Shown piece after piece: positions 1 through 10,513 of a stretch of 36,957 nucleotides of DNA (the first letter of the stretch is position 1; every line of letters begins with the position of its first letter). The DNA is taken from contig JALMLS010000041.1 of the NCBI GenBank assembly GCA_038496445.1, positions 1 to 36,957 of the forward strand. The letters run 5' to 3'. The DNA comes from Trichosphaerium sp. ATCC 40318. Taxonomy: Eukaryota; Discosea; Flabellinia; Trichosidae. Position numbers and translations under genes: made by a program. The notes beneath the pieces are model-generated. The model was not told the DNA's origin. It made no database searches and was given only the letters and a program-made list of their open reading frames with translations.

Positions 1-241
1 AACTCGTTGTGCATTACTGAAAACTTACTTTCGATAAATAGCAAAATTAAAATGCATTTGAAAACATTTTCTTGGTTTATTCTTCTCGCTTTTACGGTGA
101 GACAAAAAGGCACAAATTACATCCTTATTACTGTCCTAAATTACATCCTCACAACATTTGAGACTTTTTTGAAATACAGCGACTGAGGTTAGGAGCAGCA
201 AAAAATTTACGTCCTAGGATATGCCTACAATAGTATAGTCT

Positions 242-1655
242 CATAAATGAACGTAACTTCCTACATACTCTAGCTAAATCACCGTTCTTTATTGTATCTG
301 TAAAAGTAGTACTTACATACGCGCTATGGTTTCCATCCCTTCTTTAGTACCATTGAGTGCTTTGATACATTCTTTGGTTATTGAAGTGTGATAAAGGTAA
401 ATAGTATGAGCTCCAGCAAGTACTTTAACACCTTCATCAGTTACTGAAGTGTTACTAAGGTCAATAGTATGGACTCCAGCAAGTGCTTTAACGCCTTTAT
501 CAGTTACTGAAGTGCCATCGAGGGTAATATAATGGACTCCAGCAAGTGCTTTAACGCCTTCACCAGTTACTTTAGTGTTACTAAGGTAAATAGTATGGAC
601 TCCAGCAAGTGCTTTAATACCTTCATCAGTTACTTTAGTGTTACTAAGGTCAATAGTATGGACTCCAGCAAGTGCTTTAACGCCTTCATCAGTTACTTTA
701 GTGTTATGAAGGTCAATAGTATGGACTCCAACAAGTGCTTTAATACCTTCATCAGTTACTTTAGTGTTACGAAGGCCAATAGTATGGACTCCAGCAAGTA
801 CTTTAACACCTTCATCAGTTACTGAAGTATTGTAAAGGTCAATAGTATGGGTGCCAGTAAGTGCTTTAACGCCTTTGTCAGTTACTGAGGTGTTACTTAG
901 GTCAATAGTATGGACTCCAGCAAGTGCTACAACGCCTTCATCAGTTACGTAAGAACGATCAAGCTCAATAGTATGAACTCCTGCAAACTGCTTGACAATG
1001 CTGTTATCAACACGCCATCCAAGGCAGATTCTTGTGTATTTCAGAATACCAACATGTTTTACAGCTGATTTTGCTTGAGTTAACGTTTTTATCATAATAG
1101 CATGGTATCCAATAACATCATGAACAATAGAAGCAAGTAAACGACAGGTTTGACAAGCCGCAAAGCGTGATTTTGTTGTTTGACGCAAGATGTGTGCTAA
1201 TATCTCTGGTAGGTGTAGCAAACTTGTGCCGGTCGTACTGTTAATTATAGAACTCTTTGAGGTAGAAAGCATAATATCAACGTCTTTGTTTAATGTGGAA
1301 GCCTAACAATTTAACACGTGTTTTATCGATGACCTAAAGTAGAGGTCTTACTTTTCGCTTGATAACTGGCTAAGTCGCATAAAACTGTTTAAGGCGATAG
1401 TCACTCTAGCTTAAAGGACCTGAAAACGTTTATTATATTAATAACATCATTTAGCACGTGCTCCAAACACCAAAAACTTATACTACTACTTCCCAAAAAA
1501 TAAGACGGCAATTTCAAGGCAAATCTATTTGTTAACGTGTGTCATGACATTAGATGATAAATGCTTTTGGCTGTAATATTTCTACAACCATGTAGATAAA
1601 TGTTATGAACACCACCAAGTGATTCGATAGCCTCACCTGTGATACCATTCCAATG
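242..1655. repeat. Segmental duplication, copy 1 (with 12440-14360)
   Basis: Sequence from just before the 3' end of the F-box/LRR gene, through the gene and about 380 bp upstream, is repeated nearly base for base at 12440-14360 in the same orientation. The copies differ by eight 63-bp LRR units, a one-codon deletion in the F-box of this copy, a different last ~10 codons and scattered substitutions. Similarity continues past the gene start into the tail of an older LRR relic, so the duplicated unit was genomic DNA rather than a retrocopied mRNA. Confidence 0.9.
313..1272 (-). CDS. F-box/LRR protein 1 (319 aa)
   Basis: Intronless gene. Residues ~19-45 read as an F-box (LP-EIL-HIL followed by a C-CRLLASIV helix), which in known proteins binds Skp1 in SCF ubiquitin ligases. 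After a ~45-residue spacer come about nine leucine-rich repeats of exactly 21 residues, consensus VTDEGVKALAGVHTIDLSNT, then an incomplete repeat starting ITKECIKAL. The repeats presumably form a solenoid that selects the target; the target is unknown. Compared with the paralogue at 12507-13985 this copy lacks one Pro codon in the F-box and eight repeats, and its last residues differ. The start is the first ATG of the shared N terminus. CACGTG lies about 45 bp upstream. F-box and LRR are clear; an SCF role is inference. Confidence 0.88.
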   Translation of the reverse strand: MLSTSKSSIINSTTGTSLLHLPEILAHILRQTTKSRFAACQTCRLLASIVHDVIGYHAIMIKTLTQAKSAVKHVGILKYTRICLGWRVDNSIVKQFAGVHTIELDRSYVTDEGVVALAGVHTIDLSNTSVTDKGVKALTGTHTIDLYNTSVTDEGVKVLAGVHTIGLRNTKVTDEGIKALVGVHTIDLHNTKVTDEGVKALAGVHTIDLSNTKVTDEGIKALAGVHTIYLSNTKVTGEGVKALAGVHYITLDGTSVTDKGVKALAGVHTIDLSNTSVTDEGVKVLAGAHTIYLYHTSITKECIKALNGTKEGMETIARM

Positions 1656-1775
1656 ACTTAGATCAATAGTATGGCATTGTGAAAGCACTTTGACATTCTC
1701 ATCTGTAACACCAGTAAACTTTGCAAGGTTAATAGAATAGACACTAGCAAGTGATTTGATATCGCTGTAACATTG
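1542..1775 (-). pseudogene. Tail of a decayed LRR gene
   Basis: The minus strand reads as about three degenerate LRR units (VTDENVKVLSQCHTIDLS, then GGVHNIYLHGCRNIT) ending in a TGA at 1542-1544. The units are related to those of the neighbouring F-box/LRR gene but much diverged. No start or F-box is visible and the frame is lost upstream of ~1775. The same tail, shorter, is at 14260-14360. It is probably the 3' end of an older family member; a final exon of a spliced gene is less likely because no good acceptor is evident. Confidence 0.55.
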
Positions 1776-1813
1776 TCACATGAATAAGATCAATTGTGTA
1801 TCTCTTGAGAATC

Positions 1814-1866
1814 TGCTAATCTTTGCAACTTTTTGCTGTTTGTGACTTTTGGTTTTCGTGTTTAGT
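1814..1866 (+). repeat. 53-bp dispersed repeat
   Basis: Fifty-three bases starting TGCTAATCTTTGCAAC match 11641-11693 with one mismatch. The other copy sits inside a small mariner-like MITE. Just downstream here (1866-1920) is a run rich in AGATCT and AGATCTTG, also seen near 11710, 14750-14790 and 16250. The copy here lacks the inverted ends, so it looks like a fragment of the same element. Confidence 0.8.
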
Positions 1867-1930
1867 CAGATCTGACAGATCTTGCAACTTCTGTTAGTTC
1901 TTACAAGATCTTGTTAGTTCTTGGTTGGAT

Positions 1931-3114
1931 TGTAAGCGCCAATCGGTGTTTTTAATGGAAAATATGGTTTTAGGTTTGTAAACGGTTTAGAGCCGTCAAT
2001 CAACGTGCTTACATTCACATCAAATTTATTCTCTGTTCAAACATGAAATGGTTGTTAGTACTGTTATAAATGGTAGCAAGTACTATCTTTGTAATCGAAA
2101 AGAATGTGTTCTTTTTTGTATTTTTGGTTGTTCAGGCTGAGTTCAGCTTGGATTTTGACTCATTTTTCTACAGGTTGTAGTTAGTTTTCATGGCCAACGA
2201 CAACAAACAAAGCCTTACTTTAATAGCCAGCATACTACCTTTCAAGAAAATCATTTATTTTAACTATAACGGTATGTTTGATGTACACGTACTTAAATTG
2301 GTTGCAATGGACAACGATGTTGTTGGGGAAGAAAACTGTCTTGGATAGTATGTAGCCCTTACCCTTTTTCTCATCTTTTTAACCAAACCCTTGTTGATAT
2401 TTGCATCTCATAACTAATCTTTGAAGTGAAATTAACCTTCTACATTGCTTTGTAAACAGAGAAATATTGCAGTTTTTGAAAATAAAAAAACATTTTTTTT
2501 CCTTTTCCTTTTTGCTAATTTCGGGCATTCTTTTTGGATAGTAGTTGCTCTAAAAGGATTGAATACATACTAAATTAAATGATTAGGTGTTATGTTGATT
2601 TAAAAGAGTTTATTGTGGGAGTAAACATCCAGACTAGGAACTCGAAAATGTTAAAAGTGGTTGTATCCATTTAATGTTGAGTTTGATCCTCTGGAAGACT
2701 CCTTTTTTACTTTCTCACAGTACAGGCATGATAATTATGTTAATAATAAAGAAAAACAAAGAACCGCTTTACCGACTCATGTTTGTATCTAGCTCGCTAG
2801 ATAGTGTTCTTGCATGATTGTAAAGCTACCTGTATCCGATGGTTTACTATTTGGTTACGAATATTCGTCACGTGACACTGTACTTTTTCTAACCTTCCTT
2901 TGTGGTAGAGTTACAGATGTCACAACGCATCTGTAAACATGGGAAGGTTGGAACAGGAAAGATATAAACTAAAACTATTCAAACCAGTCTCGGGAACTGG
3001 CTAGATTTTTACGTGGTTGAATGGCGCTAACAATATGCGAGCCGAGTCCGTCGAGCAAACTTCGTTGACCATTTTGTAGCTTCTACTTTCAGTATTACAA
3101 ACATTACACGTTTT
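1931..3114. other. Mostly non-coding stretch with one small open frame
   Basis: No family is recognisable here. The stretch is AT-rich with poly-A and poly-T runs. The only frame that reads like protein is 2190-2348 (plus, 52 codons, starting MANDNKQSLTLIASILPF), which could be an isolated small gene or an exon. The last ~150 bp before 3115 presumably hold the promoter of the RCC1-MORN chimera; CACGTG occurs at about 2869. Confidence 0.4.
2190..2348 (+). CDS. Possible small protein (52 aa)
   Basis: An ATG-to-TAG frame of 52 codons with mixed, protein-like composition, hydrophobic in the middle (LTLIASILPFKKIIYF). No homologue is recognised. Codon phase alone cannot prove it is expressed. A possible acceptor (TTTCTACAG) lies about 15 bp upstream, so it may be an exon rather than a complete gene. 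Confidence 0.25.
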   Translation: MANDNKQSLTLIASILPFKKIIYFNYNGMFDVHVLKLVAMDNDVVGEENCLG

Positions 3115-3471
3115 ATGGCGGAGCCACAAACTTCATCGGTTAATTTACAATATGTTAACCGTTTGGCCACTGGTTACAACCATTCAATGGTAATCGCAGA
3201 CGATGGCTTTGTTTACACAAGTTGGCATGAGAATGGAAACCTGGAAAGGCAGTGTTACTACATAGGCGGTTGCCTTGAAGGAGAAGATAGGAGATGGCAC
3301 AGTAATGGTAATTTATGGACGCGTGATCATTACGTGAATGATGAAAAAGAAGGCAAGAGCAAGGCTTGGTATAAGAATGGGCAGTTACATTACCTTGAAA
3401 ACTATGTTAATGGTAGAAGGATTACAACAGAGTTAGAAAAAGAAAGGCACATTAAGGAAACAATAAAATAG
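3115..3471 (+). CDS. Chimeric RCC1 N-terminus / MORN-type repeat protein (118 aa)
   Basis: Residues 1-35 (MAEPQT... to GFVYT) are almost the same as the start of the RCC1 protein at 27734. At DNA level two runs of about 35 and 41 bases are identical, broken by a two-base difference. After that point RCC1 sequence stops and three repeats of the MORN-variant (YwqK/MORN_2) type follow, with the signature W-x-x-NGNL or Y-x-NGQL and G-E. These repeats are usually found in small solenoid proteins of uncertain role. A charged tail (ELEKERHIKE) ends the protein. The reading frame is clean and intronless. It was probably built when a 5' piece of an RCC1 gene landed in front of a MORN gene. Function unknown. 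Confidence 0.75.
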   Translation: MAEPQTSSVNLQYVNRLATGYNHSMVIADDGFVYTSWHENGNLERQCYYIGGCLEGEDRRWHSNGNLWTRDHYVNDEKEGKSKAWYKNGQLHYLENYVNGRRITTELEKERHIKETIK

Positions 3472-4046
3472 TATTCACGGTGTTATAAAATGGCAAGTGG
3501 CAAGTACAGTGGTATGACTGTGAGAACGCAAATAATGGCCCAAATTTTGAACGTAATAGTGAATCATGCACCTAAATAGAAATGTTGTATTCGAGCAAAC
3601 TTTACCATTGTCTACGTTAATAAAAATGTAAGAACATTACTTTTCATTCATCTGGGTTATAGTACAGTATACTGAATCACTGGCGTATCCTTCCTTGTAA
3701 CTCAGATAATCATCAAAGGATTTTTCACACGTACATAATTGGTTGTATAATTTAAACGCTCAAGGAGGGCTCACCCGAAATCCCAGTCGTGTTCACGTTT
3801 TGACACGAGAAGGGTATCGACTGATAAGAAAGGCAAAACTGTATTTTGATTTTACGGTAAAATATTGCAGTTTTAGAAGCGAAAACAGTGCAACAGGAAG
3901 AACACGTGTTTACCAACTGAAACGTCACCAAACAAAATCTAAAGTTACAATGTGTTATTATTGGGATTGTACGTTCTATATTTCGATATGCTGTTCTGGA
4001 ACGGTATTTTTGGAATAGTATTTATTTTTGTCTAACAATCTCCTTT
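3472..4046. other. Intergenic, nothing convincing
   Basis: A plus frame at 3743-4018 stays open for 91 codons but lacks an ATG start and resembles no family. I do not call it. The sequence lies between the ends of two convergent genes, so it probably holds their 3' regions. Several AATAAA-like hexamers are present, for example near 3620. Confidence 0.4.
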
Positions 4047-5910
4047 CTAAGCGGTTTCATAAGTGTCTTTACGCTTTATCCTTTTGAGTATACAAGCAAG
4101 AACTGTAATAGCAAATCCTAATGTATCATATTAGCACTAAATATTCGGGAGGAAAGGCGAACAGTGAGTACCAATAATAGGCAAGATACCAAGAACAATA
4201 TTAACAATGAGTTCTGTGTTCTTTTTTTTAGCTGGATTATTACATCCTGTATTACCATAGATGCCATATTCTACTTCTTTTGGGGCTTCACATAGTTTAC
4301 AAGATATACTACCAATATTCTCAGTGTATTTCTTACCACTACAAGCGCTACATCCTTCTATTTTAGTCCTGCAACAGAATTAGTTGTGCTACTGATTTTG
4401 TTTAACTACCAGATTTGGCCTGAGTGGCAGTTACACACATCCTCGCCTTGTGGATTCTTTACTAGACCTGGATCACACCTCCAACACGTGAAAAGATCGT
4501 GTACATGGCTGTATTTGTATTCAGGACAGGACACTTAACAAAAAATATCAGAGAAATCAATGAGAACAGGTAACTTACAAGCACAACCGAATGTGTTGCC
4601 TGAAATTTTAAGTTGTGTCACCGTATCAATAAGTAGAATATCTCTCCTCTTGATCTAAGAATAAAGAGTTAAAGAAGGCTTTGGGTTTATTGATAGATAA
4701 CGTACACAATCGAAATGGTTGTTTGTGATCGATACACTTCCTTGCTTATAAGTAGAAGAATCCAAATTCACAAATGTGTTGTTTCCATAGAATTTATTGG
4801 AATCAATGGTCAGTAACGGGCTTGATAATGTTATACAGCCTCTGGTATACTGTCGAGAGCACGCGTTTACTTTGTTGTTTATGAATTTTAAAGAAGTTCC
4901 ATAAAAGTCATAACTTCCAGTGTCTTCAAACACGTTACCATCCAAAATGACATGGTATGAATCTATATATTGGATTTAGTAGACGTTAGAGAAATGTGTT
5001 TTCTCTGCCTGAAATGTATTGGTCAGATCTTGAAAATGTTGACGCTGTTACACTAAGGGTTGATGAAGGCTTTGCATAGGTTGTAAATAAACTGAGTCGT
5101 TGTTGGATTGTACAATTAAAGAGTTTGAGGTTGAAAAGATTGTTTCTTCCCGATATTATAAATATGTCACCTACACGTGATGAGTATACGTACAGAAAAA
5201 TAGAATAGTATTAGACGTAGCAAACATAGCTAAATAATCGATCTATAAGCGACAGTGATATGTCAAACAACAGAATTGACCCGGATTGTCGACAACAAAA
5301 AAACAAAATAACAAAAAGTAATCACGCACTTTTGAAGAGAGTTACTAACGTGGAATGAGAAACTGTCAAATTAAGACTCGATTCATTGTTTAAAGATTTT
5401 GCCCATAAATTAATATCTTGGAATCCTTCAACCATCAGAGACGTTTCGTTGTACAAAAACTAAAGAAAAAACATTTAGCAATTTGCTTTCACAGAGTTGT
5501 TTATGTACATACCTGGATGGTATCGTATACCTTTTCTCCTGATCCAGTCCAATCCATGTACCGAATTACCACTGTACCTTTAAAAGCCAACAAGACATGC
5601 TTGCTCGTGTTCGAGGGAACGTACACTCCGCCTGTTTTCGTTGTTACAAGCTCAGTTTAAACTATCGTATACCTGCAACGCATATAGTACAGACCGTAGA
5701 AGAGCATAGAGATGTCCTATTTAATGCTTGGTGTATAGATCCGAAAGGAGACGACATAGACCCAGTCTTAATCTCTTGTTAGGTTATAAAATACAATGTT
5801 TAATGGCAGCGTACGTTGTTAGTATTGTAGTTTGGGGCAACATAGATATCACACGAAGCTACGACACGACCGAAAATAAGTATAGATAGTATAACTACGA
5901 GCAGGTGCAT
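4047..5910 (-). CDS. Secreted beta-helix / Cys-rich single-pass membrane protein (multi-exon)
   Basis: ATG at 5910 opens a signal peptide (MHLLVVILSILIF) followed by CDIYVAPNYNTN. Introns I can place with frame kept: 5767-5814, 5460-5512, 5172-5329, 4655-4705, 4534-4578, 4369-4409 and 4118-4171. After the signal come TGSMSSPFGSIHQAL and TVCTICVAG, the usual opening of pectate-lyase-like beta-helices (start, x-x-PF-SI-x-AL, TI-V-G). Short NxTF/NxHF-type coils follow, then a Cys-rich segment (CPEYKYSHVHDLFTCWRC, GCSACSGKK), a transmembrane helix (IVLGILPIIGFAITVL) and a basic tail (KRIKRK) ending in TAG at 4047. Two joins, near 5670 and near 4950, do not keep frame with any splice I can find, so the gene may be damaged or the exons misjudged. 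A surface receptor or adhesin is the likely role. Confidence 0.65.
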
Positions 5911-7080
5911 TGATAGTGATATGCGTTGGGTAATGTTCAGTGTAACAGTGAACATAAAAATTGTAAAAATAAAAAAAACCCATCAGTCACGTGACGAATT
6001 GTTTTACAATAAAGGTGCGTTTAAAAAATCATCTATTTGGGTAGTTCAAATAATCATTTTAACGCACTTCATAGTACGGGTACACTTGTATTAGTACAAC
6101 GTTTTAAGAGTATGCATAACCTACTGGACACACACAGATAAAAATTGCCAATTTTCGGTGATAATTGCAACTTGCAAGTTACGCGAACAATTTATTGAAC
6201 CCAAAGGTAAAAACTGAGGTAACCACATAACAAGGTTTGTTAATTAAATCGGTATTACAATATGCTGCTCATGTATGTTTGGCTAAACAGACAGTGATTG
6301 TGTAGTACTCTTTACACCAAATACGTGGACAAATGCTATCTGTATGTGAACTATCACGTGCTTTTCAGCGTCCTTCAGTTTGGCTTCAATTGAGTCATTT
6401 GTCCTTTTTTAAAATGTATTCCGTAGGTGCAAATACGGCGTGTACACTCTTTATTACGCGTCTACAGTATCAGTGGGTTTTTGTACAATCCGGGGAAATA
6501 TTAAAAATACTATAACAGCAAGCGTTATAAAACGTTTCTTTACGCGTAAAAAAGCGTATTGGGAGGATAGAAAAAATGGTTTACATCGAACATTTCCTTC
6601 TTAAGCAACCACGACGATACTCGTTTGTAGAGTGTATTGGACTATTACTTTTGTCATTATGTCCACCGCCAAGACGAAAGAATGTCGTATATGAATACTT
6701 CATATACGTCATTCGTTTTTCAGATAACGAAGTTCCTAAATGTAATAAATTTAATAAATACAGAATTCTCCTTACCTCGTACCTGCAACAACTCGTCCTA
6801 TAACCCTAGCTAAGTTATACGACAAGAACAACTACAAAAGCAAAAAATACGAAGGACATGTGACTGGCAAAGCATGTAAAATGAAAACAGAGTGAACACA
6901 GCTTTTCGTAGACAAAATAGTCTCTGGGTCACGTGATTAGTTAATTTAGGTATTCTTGTTAAAAGATGAGCCGCACGGTAGTAATTCTATACGTAGTGTC
7001 CCAGCAGCGTTTGGAGTAAGTATAATGCTTTTCCCTTCTAGGAGGACGTTGTAAGGTTCGCTTTTAGCCATTTTCGAATG
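5911..7080. other. Weakly coding stretch, possible small secreted gene
   Basis: On the minus strand an ATG at 6859 opens a hydrophobic, signal-like run (MSFVFFAFVVVLV), followed by GT..AG pairs and a protein-like frame near 6730-6590 (FFRLGGGHNDKSNSPIH). I could not link these into one convincing chain. A plus frame at 6333-6512 (60 codons) is also open but unrecognised. CACGTG occurs near 5987, 6355 and 6931. The first 150 bp or so probably contain the promoter of the beta-helix gene. Confidence 0.3.
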
Positions 7081-7540
7081 GAAAAAAGAGATTCTTTTTT
7101 TTTTTGACAATAAAACAGCCATAGCTAAAGATGATATAAAAGAAGACAAAGACAAGTACTTATCAAAAGCTGTGATTGATACCAATCGTGATTACACCAA
7201 GTTTGGAGATGCTCCTGAGCATCTTGATATGATTCAAGATGCCTTTGAAGCCTTTAAAATACACCAAAATCAAGAAGAATACATAAATGAAATCATGTTT
7301 ATTTAGTCAAATTTCCATCCACCTCAAGAGAATCAATCAATTGGTACCGCCATGTTTGATTGGAAGTCAACATTGATGAGGTTGGGTATTTCATTTGCAA
7401 GAGCACAGGAACTTGGATCATTAATGGATGAAGCAGGTATTGAACGTGGTGATGTCACCTCAGATGTGCTAAAAGAGCTTGATTTCAGTCCAATTGAGCG
7501 TATCAAGGTCATCAAAGCAAAACGCAAGAATGCTCTATAG
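7081..7540 (+). pseudogene. Relic of an RCC1-SAM family gene (linker plus SAM-like domain)
   Basis: The plus strand encodes a linker motif (DYTKFGDAPEHLDMIQDAFE) that matches NKFGDTQEHIDIIKDALE of the gene ending at 17046, then an in-frame TAG at about 7304-7306. In the same frame a SAM-like domain follows (RLGISFARAQELGSLM, VLKELDF, ERIKVIKAKRK) up to TAG at 7540. The introns present in this part of the other two family members are absent, as is the exon between linker and SAM. No RCC1 repeats lie upstream. It is probably a truncated pseudogene; an active gene translating only the last 62 residues (ATG at 7352) cannot be excluded. Confidence 0.7.
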
Positions 7541-9013
7541 TATCTGCACCACAAAGGATAAGAACTCACCGATGTAACAGTTGGTTCACAACACTGTAGA
7601 TGTCTACAATAAATACTAGCTTTACTAGAAAAACAACAAACGGAGATTGTTTATTATTTATGCTCAGTGTTTTTACAATATTAGAATGTTACATCTTTAC
7701 CAGGTACACCGCTGCACATTGAAATATCGTCAATGGATCCTTTATTGAAGCTGAATTCAGCGGTACTATATCTATAGGAAAACCAAGGAGTTAAAAGCAA
7801 GTCAAAGAAACAGAAGCTATTTTTGCAAGTTTTTTTTCAATTTTCATTTCTAAACGTACCTTTCACACTGTTTGAATGCGGATGGTTAATAGGCGATATA
7901 GATCCTTACTTGGCGACTATCACTTCCTTTAAAGTTTGTTTTTGGGCCAAGACAATTATCAGTCATTTGCAATAGGTTCTTTGTGAGTGCCCTTTATGTA
8001 AATTTAATCATGTGTTAAAAAAAAAAAAGTAGCAAAAAGAACATGTTTCGTCGTTTGTATCTACAGGTACTTACGCAATTGAATTGATTGTGATATACGA
8101 CAAAAGTATTCATTATGACTATTAAAAGGTATTCTAGCTACAATGCCAGCTTTGATATGGTTGAGGTAGTCAGCTGCCAAGCGAATAAAGCCTCCGTTTG
8201 CGTGATTTGCTGTATTGTTGGGAAAAAAAATAGCTACACTTGTACAAGTGATACGGAAGCTTGTTATTTTGAAGGTGATACTGCAAGCGCAACACTAGGT
8301 GCAGTGGTTGGTATTGTGCTTCGTGTGGTTGTTGTGGTGCTTAGATGGGAGAGGTGACGCCTGGAATTCGTGAGAATTTCTCCAACTACAAAGGCTCAAC
8401 AAATGGTATTTCCTACTTTACTTTATAGAGCTAACTTTATTTATGGAGGCAACTACAATAGTACCTTCAAGTGCTTCATCAACTGTTGAGGTACCCTGTA
8501 CAGATATATCTACACTGATGCATGGCTTCAACCAAATAACTACACCAAAGACGCCTACTGCATCCAACAGAAGCTCCAAGGCTTTTACAAGGCACTATTA
8601 TAACTACTAAAAAAGCAATTTTGACATGCTAATTAAGATGATGCCGAAGATGGGTACCAAATATGGAAAGTGTGTAAGACGTGTAACATTGTCCGAAAAT
8701 AACCTACGGCGAACACAAAAAAAACACTGCTAATGCTGCTCAAATTTGTTTAAGATTGTGTACGAAAATAGGAGCTGTGGACCAGTTAACATAGTTCCCT
8801 TGGGTGTGTAGAGCAGGTTTAGACAAGTTTTTGACCAATTACTAAGACTGGCGACTATTCAGTGCAGAGATATTTATAGAAACAGACATAAAAATGCCGA
8901 AGAAAAGACCACTCATGACAGTACTAATGTAAACATACTGCCATATAAAAACAACTATGGTCAAATATAGTACGACATAAAAGTTCAAACAAAAAAACCT
9001 ATTCACACGTGAC
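7541..9013. other. Unresolved stretch with possible exons
   Basis: Two pieces look coding. On the minus strand about 7690-7770 reads as a last exon (AEFSFNKGSIDDISMCSG, stop TAA) behind a plausible acceptor and a GTACGT donor near 7858. On the plus strand 8142-8353 reads as a Cys-rich segment with a hydrophobic end. I could not join either into a gene. No transposon ends or RNA genes are apparent. Confidence 0.3.
8142..8353 (+). CDS. Possible exon of a Cys-rich membrane protein
   Basis: An open frame after a CTAG acceptor-like site contains six cysteines in ~40 residues (SCQANKASVCVICC, YTCTSDTEAC), followed by a hydrophobic segment (LGAVVGIVLRVVVVVL) that could span a membrane, then a GT donor (GTGACG) at ~8354. 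The frame after the next acceptor (TTTATAG, ~8429) is open only briefly. No family recognised and no start found. Confidence 0.25.
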
Positions 9014-10326
9014 ATGACAATTTCTACAGCTTGGATTTTAGTAGCGGTAGTACTCCCTATCATCGCAGAGCCTCTACAAATGCATTTCTTTTCAGATGAA
9101 TTAGTGACACCAGGAGGAATGGCTGCTACATCGTACATAACATTGTAACCGTCACGCTCAGTTTCTTACTGGTTTAAAGATACGCTTGGCCCGCAAATGA
9201 AACCGGATATGACAACATCAATTACCTTGTTAATGTACAGCACGATCCTGGGAAAGATTCTGGTACGCAAAAGATACCAACATACCGCCTCGTACTAATA
9301 ACGTTAAACTTAGATTATTTTTGGGCCAGCCAGTTTTGGTGCGTTGAAGACGCCTCTCAGCGCCTTTTTTGGCGTTCTTAAAGTAGAAGTAAACTCATGA
9401 GTTATTTAGGATGCTAAACGGAAACGGCGGTTATATGGGTATCCAAACTCAAGGGAGCATGAACGGCAAAGATGTACGCCAAAATCTGTTTTCGACTTTA
9501 ATCACGTGCTAATAAATGTTATGTGAAGATTGGGAAAATGGCTTTATTTTCTATTTGGGACTCTTTGGGTGCTACTTCAGGACAAGGAAGTGAATGTCAA
9601 AATTTTGGAGGCGAAGGCGTAGGTTGGAGTTGTAGAAGAGAACTCGAATGGTATGAAACAGTAGTCTCTGTTTGATTCCTTTTTTATTCTCCTAGGGTTG
9701 TAAACACGACGTACACATTGTACATTAAACAAAACGGACCTTCAAAATGGTTAGGAGGTGTACTTGATAGCCAAGGTACACTATAACGTCAGGTTGCGAT
9801 ATTACTGATTCTTGAAGGTAACAACATGGTTCTTGGTTCTATCACTGTACCTTCATCTTGGGGAAGACTAAAAACGACAACTAATGTATTTACGGAGTAC
9901 TTTTTATCTATATCTAGTTGCAACGCTGTGCCTTTAGCACATGTGATGTTTCCTAAGCCAAGCGCGAATGGTACTTCCAATTGAAAAAGAAACCACACAA
10001 CTTTTCTTATTGTCTTTGCTTCAGAAGGTACAGTGCATCCAATCAGTGCCTATCCTCATCCATACGGTAACTGTGCGTCATATGCTAAGGCTTATTGTTC
10101 TTCAAATTTGGTTTGTCAGCATCTAACAGGTATACAATAAACGATAACAATGGAATTCCACCTTCATCTTGTTTTTTGTTTCAGCTTTAATAGCATGTAA
10201 AGTACACAGCAATGAACCATCCTCACTACTCACACATACAAGAAATGTTTTATAATTCATCTGTTTTAGGTAAGAGAATCCGACAAGACGGCTTATCACC
10301 AGACACTTAAGCATGAAGAGGAATGA
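9014..10326 (+). CDS. DUF3472-like secreted protein (10 exons, ~274 aa)
   Basis: Nine short introns (9133-9179, 9263-9313, 9339-9409, 9474-9528, 9651-9695, 9776-9817, 9971-10024, 10130-10184, 10202-10269) leave 825 nt in one frame. The product starts with a signal peptide (MTISTAWILVAVVLPIIA). Then come motifs I recognise from the DUF3472 family: WPANETGYDNINYLVNVQ, GGYMGIQTQG, a conserved FSIWDS, and FGGEGVGWSCRRELEW followed by YTLYIKQNG. The family is found in extracellular proteins and has no agreed function. The last two exons (after 10184) are the least certain. CACGTG lies just upstream of the ATG and another is inside intron 4. Neighbours give no functional hint. Confidence 0.7.
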
Positions 10327-10513
10327 CCAGATATGAAAACTCGTAATAAATTACAGATTTCTCTTTACCTTTCCTACGTTACAACACGTCCTGAGTCTCC
10401 ACAAGACATCACTATGTCAATTTGTTTAAAACAGATTTCAGTGAAATGTCAACTTAAGATACAAACGTACAAGCTAAAAGGTAAACAAACGCAACCTCTC
10501 ACATCAATTACTA

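Noticed and set aside
532-825. Plus-strand open frames over the LRR genes (also 12718-12968, 13222-13416, 13557-13778)
   Set aside because: Shadows of the 63-bp LRR repeat; the minus strand carries the F-box/LRR protein with family signatures.
3743-4018. 91-codon plus frame
   Set aside because: No ATG start, no family resemblance and no usable splice sites linking it to a neighbour.
5418-5782. Plus frames opposite the beta-helix gene
   Set aside because: The minus strand has the signal peptide, beta-helix motifs and frame-keeping introns.
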